A DNA stretch of 17,782 bases from Roseiarcus sp050015575. Its GTDB lineage: Bacteria; Pseudomonadota; Alphaproteobacteria; Rhizobiales; Beijerinckiaceae. Position 1 is the stretch's first letter, and every line of letters starts with the position of its first letter. Below are positions 12,894 to 17,782 of this stretch, one piece after another. Made by a program: the position numbers and the translations under genes. The notes below the pieces were generated by a model, which saw nothing but the letters and a program-made list of their open reading frames with translations, ran no database searches and had not been told where the DNA came from. The DNA lies in assembly GCA_050015575.1 (NCBI GenBank), contig JBEKBD010000059.1, forward strand, positions 1 through 17,782, read 5' to 3'.

Positions 12894-15599
12894 TCATACC
12901 GACGCGGCGTGCTCCCGCTCGGCCCGCGCCGCGAGAAACGTCTCGAGTTCTTTCGCCGCGACCGGCTTGCTGAAATGATAACCCTGCATTTCGTCGCAGT
13001 TGTTCTCGCGCAGGAACGCGAGTTGCTCGTCGGTCTCGACGCCCTCGGCGATGACCCTCAGATTGAGCTTCTTTCCCAGGGAAATCACGGCGCTGGCGAC
13101 CGCCTTGTCGTTGTCGTTGGATGCGAGGTCGTGGATGAACGTCTTGTCGATCTTCAGCCGCGAGACCGGGAAATTCTTCAGCGCGCTGAGGCTGGAATAG
13201 CCGGTGCCGAAGTCGTCGATCGAAAGGTGCACGCCCAGACGCTGCAGCGCGGCCATCGTGTCCACCGCCTGATCGACATCCAGCATGATCAGGCTTTCCG
13301 TAATCTCGAGCTCCAAGTATCTGGCGTCCAAACCGCTCTTCCGCAGCGCGCTGACGACCCGGGCGACCAAGCTCTTATCCCAGAATTGCCGCGCCGATAC
13401 GTTCACGCAGACGGTCATCGGCGGCAGGCCGGCGTCCTGCCACGCCTTGTTCTGCCGGCAGGCTTCGTGCAGCACCCAGTCGCCGATCGGCACGATCAGG
13501 CCCGTCACCTCGGCCAATGGAATGAAATCGATCGGCGACAACATGCCCACACTCGGGCGATTCCAGCGGATCAACGCTTCGACCGCGAAGACGCGCCCCG
13601 TCCGCAGATCGACCTGCGGCTGATAGTGCAGGACAAACTCGCCGCGAGCGACGGCGTTTCGCAACTCCTCCTGCAGCAGGAATCTCTCGTGGACCCTGGC
13701 ATTCAGCTCAGGGGTGTAGAATCGGAAATTGTCGCGGCCCATTTCCTTGGCGCGGTACATCGCCGCGTCGGCGTTGGCCAACAGCGTGTCGGCGTCCGTC
13801 CCGTCGTCGGGATAGTTCGCGACGCCAAAGCTGCTGGTCACGCGCAACGTGTGGCCCTCGATCACGACGGGCTCCGAGATCGCCGCCTGGATCTTTTGCA
13901 GAGTCGCGGAAACGAGCTGCGCGCTCTTGGGCTGATCGAAAAGCAGGATGACGAATTCATCGCCGCCGATCCGCACCACCGTGTCGGTCGCCCTCAGGCA
14001 TGCGACCATCCGCTTCGCGACCGCCTTCAAGAGTTCGTCGCCGGCGTTGTGGCCCAGACTGTCGTTGATGTTCTTGAAATTGTCGAGATCGACGAACGCC
14101 ACCGTCACCCAGCGCTGGTATCGCTGCGCATAGAACAAGGCTTGCGAAAGACGGTCGTTGAGCAAGGTGCGATTGGGAAGCCCGGTCAGCGCGTCATGGT
14201 TGGCCATGAATTGGATGCGGTCTTCGGCGCGTTTGCGTTCGATGGCGATGCCGGCCATGTGGGTGGTGATGTCGACGAGGCGCATTTCGACCGGCGAGGG
14301 TTCGCGAACCGACATCGAGTACATCGCGAAGACGCCCAGCGCCTCGCCGCGATTCGACAGGATCGGCGTCGACCAGCATGAACGAAGCCCATGCGTGGCG
14401 GCCAGGTCCCGGTAATCGGTCCACAGCGGGTCGGTCACGGTATCGGCGACGATGACGGGCTCTCGCCGATAGGCGGCGGCGCCGCACGAGCCCATGTTGG
14501 GACCGATGCGGAGGCCGTCGATGGCCTTGACATAGGCCTCGGGCAAGCTCGGCGCCGCGCCGAGACGCAAGCGCGTCCCGTCGTCGTCGACCAGCAGGAC
14601 GGAGCCGAATATCCCGGTCAACTGGGATTCGACCAGGCGCATGAGACGATCGAGCACGTCTTCGAGCGGGGCGTTCCTCGCGATCAACTCGAGGATTTGC
14701 CCCTGCCCGTCGCGTAAGTCGTCCGCCAGCTTGCGCTCGGAAATGTCGCGGGACATGCCCGCCACGCCGAAAATTTCGTTGTGGTCGTTGCGCAGCGGCA
14801 CCTTCGTCGTCAGGATCCACGTCTTGCCGCCCGATTCGTCGAAGACGTACTCCTCTATATCGACCATCGGCTTCCCGGTCCGGATGATCTCCTGTTCGTC
14901 GGCGAAAAACTTCTTCGCGATCTCCGCGGGCAGGAGTTCCAGGTCGCTCTTGCCGATCAGGTCGGCGGGCCCCGGCAAGCCGATCCGGGTCGCCGTGGCC
15001 CTGTTGGAAATGACGAAGCGGCTCTTGACGTCTTTGACCCAGAGGTTGTCGGGCAGCCAGTCGATCAGAGCTTGCAGCGACAGCCGCTCGTCGGCGATGG
15101 CGCGTTTTTCCTGAGATTCGGCGTTGTCCTCGTGCTCCGACACCCAGCCGCCGTCCGTCATGGGCTGGTGGCGAATTTGAACGTTTCGGCCATCCCCCAG
15201 CGTAATCGACCAAGTTCTTGGTTCATTGCCGGGATTGTTCGACGCGTAAACCGAGAGATAGTCGTCGGCGGCGGTTGCGCAGGTGCCGGCGGCGACGCGA
15301 AGCTCCACAATCTCCCGCAGCGTCATGCCCGGACGAATCCGCTCGGGCGCCAGTCGATAAATCTCCGCGTAGCGGCGGTTGCTCAGGATCAGCCGCCCCT
15401 CGCCGTCGAAAAAGCAAACGCCCTGACCGATCGAGTCGATGGCGGTCTGATAGCGCTGCGCCTTCGCCTGCAACTGCGCGATCGTCGTCTGTTGATCGCC
15501 GGCGATGAGGTTGTGCGACTCGCTCGCCGCGCGCGCGAGGGCGGCGATGCAGGATTCGTCGAGCGCGCCTTCGGCGCGCTTTATCGGTTTTGCCCGCAA
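12894..15599 (-). CDS. PAS-PAS-GAF-GGDEF-EAL cyclic-di-GMP synthase/phosphodiesterase
   Basis: A 901-residue soluble signalling enzyme with no membrane segment. Domains in order: PAS with SIGQGVCFFDGEGRLILSN (about 49-155), PAS with its C-terminal cap ending SRDISERK (about 175-290), GAF (about 306-455), GGDEF (about 463-630) and EAL (about 640-890). The cyclase site is the canonical GGDEF (545-549), with metal-binding D504 and an inhibitory I-site RATD (536-539) exactly five residues before it. The phosphodiesterase site also looks intact: EAL (674-676), N733, E765, DD (795-796), K816, E852 and Q872. Both activities are therefore possible, making and degrading c-di-GMP under control of the PAS/GAF sensors, probably governing motility or attachment. 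The start is TTG at 15599, fixed by a perfect GGAGG eight bases upstream. It appears monocistronic with a long leader. Which activity dominates cannot be told from sequence. Confidence 0.94.
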   Translation of the reverse strand: MRAKPIKRAEGALDESCIAALARAASESHNLIAGDQQTTIAQLQAKAQRYQTAIDSIGQGVCFFDGEGRLILSNRRYAEIYRLAPERIRPGMTLREIVELRVAAGTCATAADDYLSVYASNNPGNEPRTWSITLGDGRNVQIRHQPMTDGGWVSEHEDNAESQEKRAIADERLSLQALIDWLPDNLWVKDVKSRFVISNRATATRIGLPGPADLIGKSDLELLPAEIAKKFFADEQEIIRTGKPMVDIEEYVFDESGGKTWILTTKVPLRNDHNEIFGVAGMSRDISERKLADDLRDGQGQILELIARNAPLEDVLDRLMRLVESQLTGIFGSVLLVDDDGTRLRLGAAPSLPEAYVKAIDGLRIGPNMGSCGAAAYRREPVIVADTVTDPLWTDYRDLAATHGLRSCWSTPILSNRGEALGVFAMYSMSVREPSPVEMRLVDITTHMAGIAIERKRAEDRIQFMANHDALTGLPNRTLLNDRLSQALFYAQRYQRWVTVAFVDLDNFKNINDSLGHNAGDELLKAVAKRMVACLRATDTVVRIGGDEFVILLFDQPKSAQLVSATLQKIQAAISEPVVIEGHTLRVTSSFGVANYPDDGTDADTLLANADAAMYRAKEMGRDNFRFYTPELNARVHERFLLQEELRNAVARGEFVLHYQPQVDLRTGRVFAVEALIRWNRPSVGMLSPIDFIPLAEVTGLIVPIGDWVLHEACRQNKAWQDAGLPPMTVCVNVSARQFWDKSLVARVVSALRKSGLDARYLELEITESLIMLDVDQAVDTMAALQRLGVHLSIDDFGTGYSSLSALKNFPVSRLKIDKTFIHDLASNDNDKAVASAVISLGKKLNLRVIAEGVETDEQLAFLRENNCDEMQGYHFSKPVAAKELETFLAARAEREHAASV

Positions 15600-15607
15600 G
15601 TGAATAT

Positions 15608-15612
15608 CCTCC
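15608..15612 (-). promoter_or_regulatory. Shine-Dalgarno deciding the TTG start of the GGDEF-EAL gene
   Basis: A perfect GGAGG on the minus strand, eight bases before TTG at 15599. This near-ideal spacing supports the rare start codon. Confidence 0.75.
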
Positions 15613-15614
15613 GT

Positions 15615-15649
15615 GGCGCCGCTGGCGGCCAGACGAATTGAGCGGCGCC
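15615..15649 (-). promoter_or_regulatory. Inverted repeat in the leader of the GGDEF-EAL gene
   Basis: GGCGCCGCT (15615-15623) and AGCGGCGCC (15641-15649) form a perfect 9-bp inverted repeat with a 17-base loop. In the mRNA the stem would end two bases before the GGAGG at 15608-15612, so it could influence ribosome access. It could alternatively be a DNA operator. It does not resemble a c-di-GMP riboswitch I can recognise. Confidence 0.45.
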
Positions 15650-15963
15650 TGCTCCCATCGCTCCGACAGCTTAGCTGGGCCCGATTAATGGAAAGTGAAT
15701 CAACAATTCATTACCATCGCCTGGCGCAATTTTACTTATGTACCCCAACAAAACCTTTCATTAACCACGTTTGCGAGTTTATTGCCGCCGGGCCAAACCC
15801 CTGCGAAGCCAGCGATAAACTGCCGGGCCGGCGCCGGCGCACGACGCCCCTCCGCTTGCGCGGATGGGCGCCCATTCTCGTCCGTGAAGCGTCGGCGCGT
15901 CCGAAGCGCGCCGGATTGGGACGAAGCAAGCGCGAACGCCGCGTCCAACTCGCGCTCCGGGCC

Positions 15964-17782
15964 TCAGGCCGCGCCGCGCTGCGTATAGCCGAGCCGCTGG
16001 TTCAAGCGCTCCATCAGGCTCAACGCCGCCTCGGCGACGACCGTGCCCGGCGGAAAGATTGCGTCGACGCCCGCCGCGCGCAACGGCGCGAAGTCCTGTT
16101 CCGGAACCACGCCCCCGACGACGACGATCGCCTCGCCCAGCCCGACGGCGCGCAACGCGGCCTTCAGCGCCGGCGCCAGCGTCAGATGGCCGGCGGCGAG
16201 CGAGGAGACGCCGACGATGTGAACGCGTTTCTCCGCCGCCAGGGCCGCGACCTCGTCCGGCGTGGCGAACAGGGGCCCGACCTCGACGTCGAAGCCGAAA
16301 TCGGCGAACGCCGAGGCGATGATCTTCTGGCCGCGGTCGTGGCCGTCCTGGCCGATCTTGGCCACCAGAATGCGCGGACGCCCGCCGTCGTTCTCGGCGA
16401 AGGCGCGGGTCATCGCGACGACGCGCGCGTTGGCCTCGGCGTCGGCGCCCGACTCGGCGAGATAGACGCCGGAGATCGCCTCGCTCTCGGCGACGTGGCG
16501 GCCGAACGCTTTCTCCATCGCCAGCGAAATCTCGCCGACCGTCGCCTTGGCGCGCGCCGCCTCGACGCTGAGCGCCAGAAGATTGGCCGCGCCGCGCGCG
16601 CCCTCGGTCAGCGCGTCCAGCGCCGCGCGCGTCGTCGCTTCGTCGCGCTCGGCGCGCAGACGCTCGAGCTTCTCGATCTGCTGCGCGCGCACGCTCGCCG
16701 CGTCGACCTTGAGGACGGCGATCTCGCGCTCAAAGTTGGGAGCGAACTTGTTGACGCCGATCACCGTCTGCCGGCCCGAGTCGATGCGCGCCTGCACGCG
16801 CGCGGCGGCTTCCTCGATGCGGCGCTTGGGCAACCCGAGCTCGATCGCCTTGGCCATGCCGCCGAGCGCTTCGATCTCGTCGATGTGCTTGCGCGCTCTC
16901 GCCGCCAACTCGGCGGTCAGACGTTCGACGTAATAGGAGCCGCCCCAGGGATCGACGATCCGCGTCGTGCCGCTTTCCTCGATCAGGAAGAGCTGGGTGT
17001 TGCGCGCGATGCGCGCCGAGAACGGCGTCGGCAGCGCCAGCGCTTCGTCGAGCGCGTTGGTGTGCAGAGACTGAGTGTGCCCCTGGGTCGCCGCCATCGC
17101 CTCGATCTGGGTGCGCACGATGTTGTTGAACGGATCCTGCGCAGTCAGCGACCAGCCCGAAGTCTGGCTGTGCGCGCGCAGGGCCAGCGACTTCGCCGAC
17201 TTCGGCCCGAACCCCTCGACGAGCCCGGCCCACAGCATCCGCGCGGCGCGCAGCTTGGCGATCTCCATGAAAAAATTCATGCCGATCGCCCAGAAGAACG
17301 ACAGGCGCGGCGCGAACTGATCGACGCTCATCCCCGCCGCCACGCCGGCGCGCAGGTATTCGAGGCCGTCGGCGAGCGTGTAGGCGAGCTCGAGATCCTG
17401 CGTCGCGCCCGCTTCCTGCATGTGATAGCCGGAAATCGAGATCGAGTTGAACTTCGGCATGTGCTTCGCCGTGAAGGCGAGTATGTCGGCGACGATGCGC
17501 ATCGAGGCGCCGGGGGGGTAGATGTAGGTGTTGCGCACCATGAATTCTTTGAGAATGTCGTTCTGGATCGTGCCCGAAAGCCGCTCCGGCGAGACGCCCT
17601 GTTCTTCCGCCGCCACGATGTAGAGGGCAAGTACGGGCAGCACCGCGCCGTTCATGGTCATAGACACCGACATCTGATCGAGCGGAATGCCCGAAAACAG
17701 CGTGCGCATGTCGTAGATGGAGTCGATCGCGACGCCCGCCATGCCGACATCGCCGGAGACGCGCGGATGATCGCTATCATAG
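15964..17782 (-). CDS. scpA: Methylmalonyl-CoA mutase, B12-dependent (partial, N-terminus off window)
   Basis: 605 residues are visible of a protein usually about 710-720 long; the open frame runs through the right edge. The first visible residues, YDSDHPRVSGDVGMAGVAID, are internal to the family, so the Met at 17742 is not the start. The enzyme interconverts (R)-methylmalonyl-CoA and succinyl-CoA with adenosylcobalamin, completing propionyl-CoA degradation or the ethylmalonyl-CoA pathway. The TIM-barrel part shows SMTMNGAVLP, NTYIYPPGASMRIVADI, SISGYHMQEAGA with the active-site histidine, and AATQGHTQSLHTNALDEAL. The C-terminal cobalamin domain has the DGHDRG motif (encoded near 16330-16347), supplying the lower-ligand histidine, then VGVSSLAAGHL and VVGGVVP. 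Substrate and cofactor domains are in one chain, so this is the large/homodimer-type subunit. Any small subunit or MeaB chaperone would lie outside the window. Identity is secure over the related ethylmalonyl-CoA mutase on overall pattern, though that distinction needs alignment. Confidence 0.93.
   Translation of the reverse strand, partial: YDSDHPRVSGDVGMAGVAIDSIYDMRTLFSGIPLDQMSVSMTMNGAVLPVLALYIVAAEEQGVSPERLSGTIQNDILKEFMVRNTYIYPPGASMRIVADILAFTAKHMPKFNSISISGYHMQEAGATQDLELAYTLADGLEYLRAGVAAGMSVDQFAPRLSFFWAIGMNFFMEIAKLRAARMLWAGLVEGFGPKSAKSLALRAHSQTSGWSLTAQDPFNNIVRTQIEAMAATQGHTQSLHTNALDEALALPTPFSARIARNTQLFLIEESGTTRIVDPWGGSYYVERLTAELAARARKHIDEIEALGGMAKAIELGLPKRRIEEAAARVQARIDSGRQTVIGVNKFAPNFEREIAVLKVDAASVRAQQIEKLERLRAERDEATTRAALDALTEGARGAANLLALSVEAARAKATVGEISLAMEKAFGRHVAESEAISGVYLAESGADAEANARVVAMTRAFAENDGGRPRILVAKIGQDGHDRGQKIIASAFADFGFDVEVGPLFATPDEVAALAAEKRVHIVGVSSLAAGHLTLAPALKAALRAVGLGEAIVVVGGVVPEQDFAPLRAAGVDAIFPPGTVVAEAALSLMERLNQRLGYTQRGAA

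Larger units (their letters stand above)
15600..15963. other. 364-bp intergenic region between the mutase and GGDEF-EAL genes
   Basis: No convincing gene. About 15681-15785 is strikingly AT-rich compared with the surroundings and probably holds the promoter of the c-di-GMP gene on the minus strand, but I cannot pick a clean -35/-10 pair. On that strand TTAATGAAAGGTTTT is a partial match to the CtrA TTAA-N7-TTAA consensus, and TGAAT/ATTCA forms a small 5-bp inverted repeat near 15697. The remainder is GC-rich downstream sequence of the mutase with no clear terminator. Confidence 0.5.

Noticed and set aside
10950..14381. 1143-codon plus-strand open frame across three minus-strand genes and an intergenic region
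   Set aside because: It crosses the XRE, SDR and GGDEF-EAL genes, each with intact diagnostic motifs on the minus strand. The translation is Arg/Asp/Ala-rich with no domain, as expected from stop-poor complementary frames at high GC.
15695..15988. 97-codon plus-strand open frame in the mutase/GGDEF-EAL gap
   Set aside because: No ribosome binding site, no family resemblance, abrupt change to Arg/Ala-rich sequence, and it overlaps the mutase 3' end.
15964..17742. Complete 592-residue mutase starting at 17742
   Set aside because: The frame continues upstream with family-conserved residues (YDSDHPRVSGDVG), so the gene is simply cut by the window edge.

Overview
The window is GC-rich chromosomal DNA, densely coding, with no mobile element, tRNA, rRNA or CRISPR array that I could find. 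The gene families point to an alphaproteobacterium, most likely of the order Hyphomicrobiales (Rhizobiales). The evidence is a giant two-pass membrane coiled-coil protein whose C-terminus resembles the growth-pole-ring proteins of polar-growing Rhizobiales, an alphaproteobacterial-type MsrQ, a TrxR-like ferredoxin-NADP reductase, and a STAS-MlaE lipid permease. Genus assignment is not possible from this alone.

Layout, left to right. (1) 1-812, minus: the msrQ haem-binding membrane subunit, cut by the left edge. (2) 932-2295, minus: a two-gene redox operon, a [2Fe-2S] ferredoxin followed 5 bp later by a ferredoxin-NADP reductase, ending at a hairpin terminator. (3) 2446-2847, minus: a small Hpt phosphotransfer protein, divergent from (4) 3135-6914, plus: a 1259-residue membrane-anchored coiled-coil protein, the only plus-strand gene. 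It is convergent with (5) 6960-10728, minus: a four-gene MCE-type lipid/hydrophobic-compound ABC importer (STAS-MlaE permease, MlaF ATPase, MlaD substrate-binding protein, PqiC-like lipoprotein). Its composition and order match the LinKLMN type and it has no MlaC. (6) 11157-11774, minus: an XRE-cupin regulator with its own -10 box, a palindromic operator candidate and a terminator. (7) 11958-12737, minus: a short-chain dehydrogenase family protein lacking the usual Tyr/Lys catalytic pair. (8) 12894-15599, minus: a PAS-PAS-GAF-GGDEF-EAL cyclic-di-GMP enzyme starting at TTG, with a hairpin abutting its Shine-Dalgarno sequence. (9) 15964-17782, minus: methylmalonyl-CoA mutase, with its N-terminal part beyond the right edge.

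Functionally the genes are mostly independent units: envelope repair and lipid transport (msrQ, mla-like operon), polar growth (coiled-coil protein, perhaps with the Hpt protein), signalling (GGDEF-EAL, XRE-cupin), electron transfer (ferredoxin/reductase) and propionyl-CoA metabolism (mutase). The most attractive targets for follow-up are the growth-pole-ring-like protein with its divergent Hpt neighbour, the catalytically atypical SDR, and the two regulatory structures (the XRE operator and the leader hairpin of the c-di-GMP gene). I found no clear evidence of a wholly new multi-gene system.
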